Part shown: one piece after another, positions 45,187 to 55,242 of the stretch | How the letters are laid out: each line of letters begins with the position of its first letter | Position numbering within the stretch: position 1 is the first letter of the stretch | Assembly: GCA_033032175.1 (NCBI GenBank) | Contig: CM065316.1 | Coordinates: 3,814,115 to 3,878,114, forward strand | DNA from: Saturnia japonica | Lineage: Eukaryota; Arthropoda; Insecta; Lepidoptera; Saturniidae | Direction: 5' to 3' | DNA: 64,000 bases | Program-made: the position numbers and the translations under genes | The notes under the pieces: generated by a model | What the model was told of the DNA's origin: nothing | What the model saw: the letters and a program-made list of their open reading frames with translations, nothing else | Database searches by the model: none

Positions 45187-46619
45187 AATTTGCAATATGG
45201 TTTCACAAAATCTAAATCAACCACTGACGCTGGTGCAACACTGCTAAGTCATATATATAGGGCTTGGGAGGAGTCGCAGGATGCAATCGGTGTGTTCTGT
45301 GATCTCTCAAAGGCCTTCGACTGCGTTGACCACAGTACGCTTATACTTAAGCTAAAACACTATGGTGTGCGTGAAACTTCTCTCGACCTCCTAATTTCTT
45401 ATTTAACAGAGCGCTGTCAGAAAATAAGTGTAAATGGAGCAACCTCTTCGGGATCATTGGTTAGAGTCGGCGTCCCTCAGGGCTCGATTTTGGGACCATT
45501 TTTGTTTCTCGTTTATATAACCGATCTACCGTCCGTTGTTGAAAATGGTGCTGGCATGGTTTTTTTGGAGACGACACTTCACTTATATTCAAAGTGAAAA
45601 GAATAGATTCGGAGCTTAGGCAATTAAACAACACCTTATTTAAAATCTCTGAATGGTTTGCTTTAAATAATTTACTACTAAATGCAAACAAAACCAAATT
45701 TATGAGATTTGTCTTGCCCAATGTTCGGCGTGTTGATAGTAGTATCAAGATAGAATGGAATTTAGTAGGCTTAGTTGATGGTACTGTCTTCTTGGGCATT
45801 ACCCTTGATTCAAAATTACAGTGGGGTCCGCATATTAAAACTTTGGCGGGAAGATTAAGTTCTGCTGCATTCGCAGTACGCAAAATTTGCCAGTTAACAG
45901 ATATTGCCACCGCTAGGTTAGTCTACTTCGCTTACTTTCATAGCTTAATGTCTTACGGTATTTTGCTGTGGAGTTCAGCAGCTGAGGTAGATACCATATT
46001 TATATTACAAAAGCGGGCAGTTCGAGCAATTTACAATATGAGACCCCGCGAATCACTAAAGAACAAGTTCCAGGAATTTAGTATTTTAACTTTGCCCTCC
46101 CAATACATCTTTGATAACATAATGTATGTCCGTAAAAACTTAGACAAGCTGGATTTTGTCAAAGATCAGCACAATGTAAATACTAGAAATAAAGATAAAT
46201 TAGTCGTACCGTGTTTTAGACTTAATAAGACTAATAAAAGTTTTTTAGGTAATAGTGTTAGGTTCTATAACAAGATCCCGAAGCAAATTACTGATTTACC
46301 TGACAACAAATACAAGGACCATGTCAAGCGGGTTTTACTGTCAAAAGGTTATTATAGGGTGGATCATTATGTGAATGATAGTGATGTCTGGAAGTGACTC
46401 CCTCTCTGTGCATCCACTAATATATTATTATTGTACCTGTTATATTTGTAACATTTGTACAGTTAACAAAAAAAAAAAAGAGATAAACCCGATCGAGTTT
46501 CTTACCGGTTCTTCTCGATGTCTGGGATATTTTCTGAACCGGCAGTAGTGTTTTGACATTCATAAGTGCCTTTTTAGGGCCTAAATTGAATAAAGGTTAT
46601 TTTGATTTGATTTGATTTG
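45187..46619 (+). mobile_element. LINE-D, 5'-truncated insertion with TTTGA tail
   Basis: The insertion starts inside the reverse-transcriptase domain and ends with a 3' untranslated region (CTTACCGGTTCTTCTCGATG, CCGGCAGTAGTGTTTTGACA, AATAAAGGTTATTTTGATTT) followed by tandem TTTGA. LINEs of the Jockey/CR1 group commonly end in short tandem repeats. It interrupts Rep-C. Target duplication not clear. Other copies: 8455-8985, 14190-14440 and 58438-59311, all on the minus strand. Confidence 0.88.
45190..46397 (+). pseudogene. LINE-D reverse transcriptase, frameshifted at the catalytic motif
   Basis: The first frame (to 45597) reads QYGFTKSKSTTDA, AIGVFCDLSKAFDCVDHSTL (catalytic Asp region A), then VGVPQGSILGPFLFLVYI (region B/4). 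Then, across a run of seven T at 45560-45566, the frame slips and the second frame continues with GDDTSLIFKVKRID, which holds the two catalytic Asp of the F/Y-x-DD box. It stays open to the stop at 46395-46397, through ELRQLNNTLFKISEWF, NKTKFMRF, VFLGITLDSKLQW, HSLMSYGILLWSSA and the C-terminal HYVNDSDVWK. The fingers are cut off by 5' truncation and the endonuclease is missing. This enzyme would make DNA copies of the LINE RNA at a nicked target; this copy cannot. Confidence 0.9.
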
Positions 46620-46872
46620 ACCCTAATTCTTCTTCTAAAATAAAAGTAGCCTAAGTTGCTCTTTATAACATCAGCTATCTATCTGCCAGTGAATGTCCTG
46701 TCAAAATCGGTCCAAACATTTCGGAGATTACCCTGAACAAACAGATAGACAGACAAAATTAAAAAAATTGGTGTTTTGTTATATGTGTCGTATATACTTT
46801 CATATGCATTAGGTAAAAAACTGTTATTTTAACATTACAAACAAACACTTCAATTTTATTAATTGTAGTATA

Positions 46873-47139
46873 GATTTGAGGGACTCCATGTGGTAGGAAG
46901 GAAGGAACGCAGGCCGGGTGATAGTTCCACAAGAAATTATTGGAGAAGAAAATTTTGATACCGAGGAAGTTTGAAAAGAATTTTATTTATCTGAATAATC
47001 ATACTACTAACTTACTACTAATGCCATCTCTGATATTTTAGTTCAAGAGATTGTTTGTTTAAACACGCCAGTGATTTGTGATACCAGCAATTTAAAGCAA
47101 AATGAATTTTAGAGACATTATTTAAATACTTTTAAACGT
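46873..47139. other. No gene; Rep-I-like scrap at 47025-47100
   Basis: GAGATTGTTTGTTTAAACAC and GTGATTTGTGATACCAGCAA loosely follow the start of Rep-I. Confidence 0.35.
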
Positions 47140-47385
47140 CTTTAAAAAAAAGCGGAAGTTACTCAATTCAAATATATATATTTTTTATAGATGTTCAACC
47201 ATAACTTCTTTGTTTCTGAACTGATTTGGATGATTCTTTTTTTTGTTGGATAAGGTAGATAGATAAGGGTGGTCCAATTTCAATTTACTGGCATTGGACC
47301 TTCAACTTCGAAGTTACACCAGGGAACTTCTCAAAATCATTGAACTTGGTTTTCTTTTTTGTTAAATATTGTCTTGTTGTTATTA
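47140..47385 (+). repeat. Rep-G copy, best preserved
   Basis: GCGGAAGTTACTCAATTCAA, GATGTTCAACCATAACTTCT, GGATGATTCTTTTTTTTGTT, CTGGCATTGGACCTTCAACT, ACACCAGGGAACTTCTCAAA and AAATATTGTCTTGTTG. No coding capacity. This copy defines the family order. Confidence 0.65.
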
Positions 47386-48209
47386 AATTATTATTTTTCA
47401 AGTTCTATATTGAAATTAGATATTCGGAGTACGGTAAACAGAAAAATGTCTTCATGTGAAATAGAAAATTCTATCGAAAAGCATTTTCTCTACCTTAGGT
47501 ACAGCGGATTACTGAAAAAAAAGTGTGTGCGTACAAAGTTAAAGAAGAAGTTTGAGAAGTTAAACTTCATTGGCAAACTAATTTTTATATCTCGTTTATA
47601 TTTGTACTAATCTAAAGCTTTAGATTTCCGAGACTTAGAGGGAGGGAAAAAGGAAGATTTTTTAGGAGTTTAATGAATTTAATTGTCATTAAAATATTAA
47701 GTATATTAAATTCTTAAATGATGAGTGGCAAATTAAAATGCCACATGGATTTGTAAATATTAAAACTGCCTCACTTTCAAACGAATTAACATAAAAAATT
47801 GTATATTAACAAAAAGATAACAAATATATTATTTACTCTGAACAACTGCTTAGTATAGGACGATTTACAAATTTATCACAAAATGTTTATTTATAAATTT
47901 AACTCACTGTTTACACATTGTCTCCATGGCTACGTGCTTTATGCTACGTTCGCCCTTTCTCACTCTCTCTCAATCGGTCTCAATCGCTCTCTGCCTCTCT
48001 CTCACAAAACGTTTCACCTTTTCGTGACGCGTAGCATCCGTAAAAATGTTACCCTCGTGCGCGCAAAGAAGTTTCACTTCAAAAAAATGGAAGAAAGAAA
48101 ATATGTCATGAGAGTTGAAAAATCCCCGATATATTTATATTCAATGGACCTAGTTGAAGATACACAAAAGTGACTTGACGCAACTGACAATATCTTCACG
48201 ATAATATAA
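47386..48209. other. No gene; CT/CTCTCT-rich patch at 47950-48005
   Basis: A 96-codon plus-strand frame (47883-48173) crosses a TCTCTC-rich patch and has no motif. Parts resemble the low-copy repeat near 22740-23000 in both sequence style and order. No gene call is justified. Confidence 0.35.
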
Positions 48210-48365
48210 CGGAAACAGCCCAAGTTTGGCCCCCTTGAGCTTATTGCCCCGCTTTCGCGTGTGAGTGCATTCCGCGTTCGCCCCCAAGCCCGGTGAACCT
48301 GTCAAAGCCTCTAATGGCTCCAGAGCCCTTAAGGATAACAGTATAGTCAGTTCGAAAAAAAAACT
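48210..48365 (+). mobile_element. 5'-truncated Retro-P insertion
   Basis: GGAAACAGCCCAAGTTTGGC, CGCTTTCGCGTGTGAGTGCA, CAAGCCCGGTGAACCTGTCA and AGTATAGTCAGTTCG then A run. Flanked by ATAATATAA (48201-48209 and 48366-48374). Confidence 0.8.
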
Positions 48366-48374
48366 ATAATATAA

Positions 48375-48636
48375 GGCTGATTTTTTAGTGATGCTTACGG
48401 CTTAAAACCTCACTGATGGCCCGCGTAAAACCGTGTAACGAGTTTAGTCTTGCGCGCTCCGTGGTCTTGTATAAATGGGAATATGAACATAAGACAACAA
48501 ATACCAGGACATCCAATCAGCGTGACAATTTGACTTTCTTTGACCGCAGTAGGAGTGTGGACCGTGCGCGGCCATGAAGCGCTGGCGACACGAGCGTAGG
48601 TAGCTTACCGACATACAGCGCGGCTCAGACGCTTAA
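48375..48636. other. No gene seen
   Basis: Moderately GC-rich sequence (GAGTGTGGACCGTGCGCGGC) without repeat partner or frame of note. Confidence 0.35.
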
Positions 48637-49190
48637 GGGTATGTGTAGATGGCACCGCGGACGCGTCGCCTCACTTTTGCGCCTCTATGCTGTGTACACG
48701 CGCCGCCGCCGCCGCCGCGCTTTTGCGCCTCTATGCTGTGTACACGCGCCGAAACCGCTCCACCGCTGCTTGATTTTTCATATCACAGTAAATTTTTAGG
48801 AATACATTGCTAGCCACGAACATCATACGTGTAGGTATAATTAATATTATGAATTTAACTAAAAAAAGGAGGTAGTGTTTGCATAATATATGTCAGAAAT
48901 GCCTAAATAAAAGTAAGAAGTCAAATAGACGCTGATGGGTTCCTTCTTTTTTTATGCAAAGAGAATAACATGGTGGATTCCATACACTTTATAAAGATCT
49001 ACGAAAAGATGAGTGTAAGTTGTGATTATCTTCGGATGAATATCAAAACCTTCGACAAATTATTAGATATACCTATTATATGCGTTACAGTAACATTTTT
49101 AGTTAAACTCAAGATGTTCATTATTCCTACACGTATTATAATCATGGCTAGCAATGTATCACGAAAAATGTACAGTGAAATAGTAATCAT
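48637..49190. mobile_element. Harbinger-like MITE, second copy (empty site)
   Basis: The left end GGGTATGTGTAGATGGCACC follows TAA. The interior shares AATACATTGCTAGCCACGAA, ATCATACGTGTAGG, GGAGGTAGTG, AGTAAGAAGTCAA and GATCTACGAAAAGAT with the copy at 34363-38145. It lacks both insertions found there: at 48787-48800 the sequence runs AGTAAATTTTTAGGAATACA without a transposon. The right arm is complementary to the left as far as about 49185 and then diverges, so the right end is lost. Confidence 0.72.
48673..48751. repeat. 46-bp tandem duplication with GCC microsatellite
   Basis: The segment CTTTTGCGCCTCTATGCTGT plus GTACACGCGCC occurs twice, separated by a (GCC)n run. It sits in the left arm of the MITE. 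Confidence 0.85.
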
Positions 49191-49329
49191 GAGCAAATAC
49201 AAGAGTTGTCACTACAAACATTTGTCGCATTTGCTCCCACGACGCTTACGGCACGCGCGGTTATAAGCGCGACTGTAAATAAAATCAGCCTTACATAGGC
49301 ATCAGGTAGCACACGACCGGTTGTTGTGG

Positions 49330-49395
49330 CGATCTCTATTGGAAGGCCTATCTCCAGCATTGGAAGTCGTTTGGTAAAAATGATGATGATGTATT
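49330..49395 (+). repeat. RTE-like LINE tail, plus strand
   Basis: CGATCTCTATTGGAAGGCCT, ATCTCCAGCATTGGAAGTCG and then ATGATGATGATG match the reverse complement of the RTE 3' end at 27069 with many changes. Confidence 0.6.
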
Positions 49396-50444
49396 TTATA
49401 AGAACATTTTAATTAGCATTATACAGCGATATTTTAAGATTTACTTGAACATTTTTAGAATGCTTCAATTAAAACAATAAATAAAATATAGAATTAGAAC
49501 AACAGCCTTTTCTAACGGCGTGTAATAACCGTGCTAACACGGGTAGCGGATACACAAATCACTAAACATCAAAACGATTTTGTTTATTGCCGATAATAAT
49601 CAATATTTCACTTGTTTTAAATAATTATTATCTTACTTGGACAAGTTAGTAACGAAATTATGGAATTTTTATAAAGCATTCTTTGGTACTGCTTTGGCAA
49701 ATAGATTTCGATACTTGTATTATACTTTCACTCCATCTTTTACACCCATAAGTATTGAATTTGAAAAAAACTATGAAACTCGACCTTTTAAATTTGTAAC
49801 TGAATTGTTAAATATAAATTTTCATAGATCTATTTTCAAAAATGACGGATTTTAAAACAATTTTTTATCCGCTTTTACACCACCTTGAATTTCCAAAAAT
49901 CCTTGGAATTTTGTTGGGATTATGCGCATATATGTGAAGTGTATTCTTTATAATGATTGCAGATTTTATTCATTGGAAGATTTTTATTTATTGAAATAGA
50001 GTTTTCGGAAGTGTGTCTTAACACCATCAAGGATCAGAGAGAACTAACTGCTTACAACTATATTTCTCATAGAGTAATAAAGTCCGCTCACTACTCTAAC
50101 ACGCCGAGTTCATAATTCTATGATATTTCTACAGTTGTCCTTTTTACATCGTGTAACATTTGGTGTTTATGCAGTCTATACAATACTCGAATTCTACCTA
50201 GTTTTTATGACTCGTAGTTCGAGTGCTTTAAACTATCTTTCTCCGAAATAATAAATTAAAACCTTTTACAAGGGTAACAATGTGTTCACCAAATGTTACT
50301 TAAAAATAAATCTTTTACTTTCAGAATAAATCAAATTTAAAACATTTAAAATATAATATCTCAAAGAGAATGATTTTGTTTACGAACTCAATATTTCAAC
50401 ACCTTCCTTAGTGCTCACCTGCAGTATAAAAGGAACCCGCATAC
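49396..50444. other. No gene seen
   Basis: AT-rich, featureless; a 72-codon plus-strand frame (49637-49855) has no motif. Confidence 0.4.
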
Positions 50445-50457
50445 AAACTTTCACGGT

Positions 50458-50998
50458 CGCTCCCGCACACCCATCACGTCCACCCTCTCTAGCGGCAACC
50501 CAAGCCTAGGCCCGTTCCTCGGTGTGAAGCCCTTGGGTCAGGCAGCCGCCCGCGCGATACAAGTGACACTATACGTGCAACACTTAGCTACCCACATACA
50601 ACATTACACACACGTGCACATCACACAGGTACATAGGTTTTGCGCTAGTTAGACTAATGCGCTAGTTAGTGTAGAAAAACCATTCCGATCACTAAATACA
50701 CATACGCATGGCTCCCTCCTTCCTCCCAAGAGGAGGGGAACGTGCATATGGGTACATATTAGTTAGCTCGAATTTGTAGAAGTAGGGAATTAGATAGATC
50801 GCGACCTATTCGCATTCACGGCGACCGCCCGAGCCGAGGTTCGGTCACTCTGGCACCCTCGTGCGAGTCGTCAAAAACTTTCGCGGCTGAGTGCCCTAAG
50901 CGCTCACCCCTAAGTTCGGTGAAGCTGTAAAAGCCGCAGCGGCTCTGTTTTTTGGATAGGGCCCCTAAGGCTAAAAGTGTAGTCAGTTCCAAAAAAAA
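50458..50998 (+). mobile_element. Retro-P, longest copy, with 13-bp target duplication
   Basis: Flanked by AAACTTTCACGGT (50445-50457 and 50999-51011). Begins CGCTCCCGCACACCCATCAC, contains GTTCCTCGGTGTGAAGCCC, GGCAGCCGCCCGCGCGATAC, GGTTCGGTCACTCTGGCACC, TTTCGCGGCTGAGTGCCCTA and AGGGCCCCTAAGGCT, and ends AGTCAGTTCC plus poly(A). About 540 bp, no open frame. Poly(A), 9-13-bp duplications and variable 5' truncation show target-primed reverse transcription. It may be a long SINE or a LINE 3' end; tRNA-like boxes are not evident. Confidence 0.85.
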
Positions 50999-51033
50999 AA
51001 ACTTTCACGGTAGTTTGGTCTGTGCGTTGATAT

Positions 51034-51150
51034 TAGGGCATCGAGCCCGGGTTTACCCGGACCGAAAAAACCCGGGATTTCCCGGTTCTGTGGATTACAA
51101 AAAACCCGGGTTTGATTTTTAAAACTCGGGTTTTTCGGGTTTTTTTTAAT
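51034..51150 (+). repeat. hAT left end with CCCGGGT subterminal repeats
   Basis: TAGGGCATCGAGCCCGGGTT, then further CCCGGG or CTCGGGTTT words at about 51079, 51103 and 51125. The right end (54597-54673) has matching words in both orientations. Possible transposase-binding sites, by analogy with other hATs. Confidence 0.75.
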
Positions 51151-51514
51151 ACTTTTGTTATTGTTATTTATTATGTTTAAGCCACTTCGAATGCAATAAT
51201 AAGTAAATGGAATAAAAACACGCTTTGATAAATTATTATTTATTATGTAAAAAGTAGCTTCGTTGCTACGTTCCTACCAATAAAACAAGCCATGCAAGAT
51301 AAATGGAACGCGCGCGTCCATCTCAGGACATGAACGAGGTGAAGTGTGGAGCTGTGGAGAGGGGAGCGTGTAGCGAAGCTCGTCGCGCGTTTCGCGGGTG
51401 ATGAATACCTCCGCCATTTTGTTTAGTCAGTCTGCCATAAGTATTTGACGCGCCAGCACGGGTGGCGTGAACGTGAGGAGTGTTTTAAGTAGTGTTTGGT
51501 GACGCTCTTTATAG

Positions 51515-51833
51515 GTGAGTATCTACTAAATTAATTTTGTTATTCAATAAAACGTAACTTACAGTTTTAGCTTGTTTTTCTGGGATTCTAATGTAACTAA
51601 TCCAATTATTTGATATATTGACGTGATGTCGTCCGCCACTCGTCGCGCTATTTTTAGGTGTATTTGAATTTATTTTTTTGGTATTTATATCCGATTTTTA
51701 TTGCTAATATTTTAATGTAATACTAGCGCTAACTAACCATGAATAGGTAAGGCCTCGTAGCCGTTGCCTGCAAGCATTACATCGTGAAAAAATACGATTG
51801 CTATTATTATAATAAAACTAAGTTTGCTTTCAG
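51515..51833 (+). other. Probable intron in the hAT 5' untranslated region
   Basis: The donor ATAG|GTGAGT at 51514/51515 and the acceptor TTGCTTTCAG ending at 51833 are both good matches to splice consensus. The downstream exon starts just ahead of the transposase ATG at 51869 and contains two very short upstream reading frames. Confidence 0.5.
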
Positions 51834-51868
51834 ATGAATCCCCTTCGTTGACCATAAATCAATGAGAT

Positions 51869-53921
51869 ATGGATTTTAGAGTAGTAACTAGTAAGGAAGG
51901 AGACAACACATCTGTTTGGCACTATTTTCTCAGAAACAAAAACAAAATTGAAGCTAAATGTAAAACATGCCAAAAAGTATTGAAATCAGCCGGTGGTAGT
52001 ACTAGCAGTCTACTAAGACATTTAAAGAATATTCACACGGTTGATATAGAGGCTGCAAGGCATTCGACAATCGAAACAACAGCTCAAGGTAGTGCATCTT
52101 CTTCAAAAGAAATTCCCGAAGCGCCAAAAAAGAAAACTAAGTTGACACACTATTTTGAGACTGATGCAAACCCAAGTATGCAGGTTATGGTGTCTCGTAT
52201 GGCTGCAGTTGATGGAATTCCTCTTAGAACGTTCTCAAAATCTCAAGATTTAAAGTACCTTTTTGAAAAGACCGGCAACAAATTACCCACTACTGCTGAT
52301 ACCGTTCGCAACATAATTCTCAAAGACTTTGATAACAGAAAGCTAGAAATAATCAACGAGATAAAAATTATACTGTCAGATGAAAAGAAGTTTTCGATAT
52401 CATTCGATGAATGGACATCCAAATAAAAATAGAAGATATATAGGGCTCACTTTACATTCACCAAATTTTTCAAGGAATAGCAGTTTTCGAAATCTAGGTC
52501 TCATACGCATTCACGGGTCCATGAATGCAGTCTCATGCGTACAATTGATTGAGGCCAAGTTGGACGAATATGGGGTATCCCTAACAAATGACATCGTCGC
52601 TGAAACCACAGACGGTTGCAGCCTAATGGTTGCATTAGGGAAATCCCTTAAGTCATACCATCAGCTATGCATCGCTCATGCCGTTCAGCTGGCAATTGTG
52701 GACGTAATGTACAAACGCAATGCCGGCTTCGAGAAAAACGTCACTCAGCTTGCCGAACTTGACGAGGATGAAGATTTGCCTTTATCGGTATTGGCTCAAA
52801 GACTGCGAACTGTAGAATTTAACGACGACACGAATTCTACAGATAATGACGAGGATGGCGTTGAATTTAATAATGAATCCTCATTTATGGAGTCTTTCAG
52901 TTCACAGTCTTTTAGATACAACGATCTGCTATCAAAAGTACGAAAAGTGGTAAAAATCTTCAAGAATTCTCCGACAAAAAACGATGACATCCTTCAAAAA
53001 CATGTCAGAGCGTATTTTGGACAGGAGTACTCCCTGCTGTTAGACGGGAAAACGCGCTGGAGTAGCATTTCTGCCATGTTAGGTCGGTTTCTGAAATTGA
53101 AAATATCTATTACAAAAGCTTTAATTGATTTAAAAACAGACATTGCATTTACTGATGATGACTGGAGAAATATAGATGAGATCCATAAAATATTGGATGT
53201 TATGAAAACTGTCGTCGAGGCGCTATGTCGACGCGATGCAACATTACTTACAGCTGATGTTTCCCTAAAATTTGCATTGAAGAAAATGGATGAAATGAAG
53301 ACACCACTAAGTAACAAAATGGCAACTGCATTGAGCAAACGATACGCAAAAAGAAAACTAACTCAAGCAGCAACACTACAGTACTTGACTAATCCAGGTA
53401 AATATTTTGAGAACATCCAAAATGAAGATAAAACTGTTTTTTATCGGCCTACAGGTGATGAAATGCTAAACGAAATTGTTAATCTGATTAAACGCACAAC
53501 CAAAAAACAAAATATACCTCTTGAAAATTTGCCAGCGCCAGACCAAGACCTGCGAGAAATTGACATTCAGTTGTCTACTTTGACAAATGAAGAGGAACTG
53601 AACAGACAGTTAAGTCAAGCTGTTGCTACTGATAATACTGCTCCTGAAACTGGATCAGCTTGTCCATCAGACGATTTGCTTACTACTGTGAGGGTAGAAA
53701 TGGCACTCTTCGAGAATGGCGGTACGCGACAGCGAGGGCGTTACCTATCGCTGGTATATGAACATTTAAAAACTATTCCACCTACTAGCGTCGAGCCAGA
53801 GCGTATATTTTCTTCGGCTGGAATTGTCTGCAATAGATTGCGTTCGTCTTTGAGTGACAAAACTTTGGATGCTCTAATTTTTTTACGTTTATTTTACATA
53901 AGTAAGAAGAAATTCTTATAA
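51869..53921 (+). pseudogene. hAT transposase with BED zinc finger, single frameshift
   Basis: The first frame (51869-52426, 185 codons) has a BED finger: SVWHYFLRNK, then C31-x2-C34 and H51-x4-H56, then a linker and the first catalytic Asp block SISFDEWTS (D180). One extra base in an A-rich run at about 52421-52424 gives an early stop. The second frame continues to 53921 with RRYIGLTLHS, TTDGCSLMV (second catalytic Asp), LCIAHAVQLAI (the CxxH motif), an acidic insert, KTRWSSISAML and the C-terminal dimerisation block PTSVEPERIFSSAGIVCNRL that holds the catalytic Glu. All expected motifs are present, for a total of about 680 residues, usual for Ac-type enzymes. It excises and reinserts the element in the nucleus; as it stands the product would be truncated. 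Confidence 0.93.
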
Positions 53922-54596
53922 TACAGTTCTGATTTCTGTTATTTTTATGTTATGTTACGATATATCCAAAATGGCATTAGTTATTATTTTATGTGAATAT
54001 CTCTTTTTTTTCTAAAGTGGTCAGATGGTCAGAGGGTATGTTTTTACTATGTTGTTTCAATAATGTGTCAAATGCATAACTACTTTTTACTTAGTACATA
54101 TTTTAGTTAATTAGATAAAGAACTGATTATTAAGGAAACAACAGCAATTTAAATTATATTAGAATAGTAGAATAGAAGACTAGAACTATTCGTTACTTAA
54201 TTATTAATGAGAAGAAGAGTTTTATTAATGTTAAAATTATTTGTGATACTACAAAAATGTCTTTTGAAGATATTATTTTTATTAGCTTTTAAATTTGTTT
54301 GAGTGTGTTTGAATGTTACCAAAATAATTCATTTAATGTTAAAATTAATCTCTGCAAGTCTGTGATTTAAAAAAGACTAGATTACTTACTAAGTTTTAAG
54401 ATATTCTGAAGAAAAAACAAATCTTTATCACTTTTTTAAACATTAAAACTGTTTTTATAATTTGTAAAGTACTGTTTAATTTATTTAAATTCTTCCTCAT
54501 CCTTTATATTTTGTACTCATTGTAGGAAATCAATATATAAACGCAGATTAGTGTATTTTAAAAAATTACAATAAAAAGATCGAAATGCTCGAAAAA

Positions 54597-54673
54597 ACCG
54601 GTCTACCCGGGTTTGGATTACTCTTAACCCGTAAACCCGGGTTTTCAAAATTGAACCGAGTTTCGATGCCCTA
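54597..54673 (-). repeat. hAT right end
   Basis: Ends GTTTCGATGCCCTA, the inverse of the left terminus for about 11 bp, with CTACCCGGGTTTGG and AAACCCGGGTTTTC inside. Confidence 0.85.
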
Positions 54674-54717
54674 GTTGATATATCAGTCAGTCAGTTAGTT
54701 ATCATTTTATAATATAA

Positions 54718-55242
54718 CTAGCTGTGCCAATTCTTCGCTCACGTGGACTACAGAATGCCCGTACAAATCTTTCTCCCACGCTCCCGGCTATTTTAAAGAC
54801 AAAAATGCTTATTATAGGTGTTCCTTAGAAGATAATATACATATATATATATATACTCCCCCGGACTTTTTTGTAGATCTTTTTAATGCCTATAATTATA
54901 TCTCTTATAGTTTACTCAGCATAAGCCATTTAAGCGCCCGATTTGATTCACCATGACCATTTTTTTTTTTTTTTTTTTTGCGGAACCCTTATTATTTTTC
55001 TAAAATAAAAATAGCGTAAGTTACTCCGTATAAAATCAGCTATCTAACAGTAAAGTGCCGTCAAAATCGGTCCAGCCGTTTCGGAGATTACCCGGAACAA
55101 ACAGACAGACACACATAGACACAAATTTTAAAAATGGGCTTTTTTTTATTGATACCTTATATACTTTCATATGCACTTAGTAAAAAACTGTTATTTTGAC
55201 ATTACAAGCAGAAACTTCAATTTTATTAATTGTATAGATTTT
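54718..55242 (+). repeat. Rep-C copy
   Basis: AACTAGCTGTGCCAATTCTT, CTCCCGGCTATTTTAAAGAC, CAGCCGTTTCGGAGATTACC and TTCATATGCACTTAGTAAAA. Contains a TA repeat near 54838-54855 and a T run at about 54960-54979. Confidence 0.72.

Larger units (their letters stand above)
44938..46872 (+). repeat. Rep-C copy split by LINE-D
   Basis: The left part (to about 45186) has TTCGTTCGCTTGGACTACTG, CCCGCTCCCGGTTATATG and CATCGTGACTAGTTTTTT. The right part (from about 46620) resumes with CCCTAATTCTTCTTCTAAAA, CAAACATTTCGGAGATTACC and TCATATGCATTAGGTAAAAA. The two parts are the consecutive halves of Rep-C. Confidence 0.8.
51034..54673 (+). mobile_element. hAT (Ac-type) transposon, nearly intact
   Basis: Perfect 8-bp target duplication GTTGATAT on both sides (51026-51033 and 54674-54681), which fits the nTnnnnAn preference of Ac-type hATs. 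Terminal inverted repeats begin TAGGGCATCGA on each side. Next to both ends are repeats of CCCGGGTTT. The body carries a BED-finger transposase broken by one frameshift, with an apparent 5' untranslated intron. The 3640-bp length is normal for autonomous hATs. Undecayed flanks and long open frames point to a recent insertion. Confidence 0.95.

Noticed and set aside
45461..45910. 149-codon minus-strand frame
   Set aside because: It is antisense to the LINE-D reverse-transcriptase frame, which has clear motifs.
52796..53338. Two minus-strand frames inside the hAT element
   Set aside because: Antisense to the well-supported transposase frame; no motif of their own.
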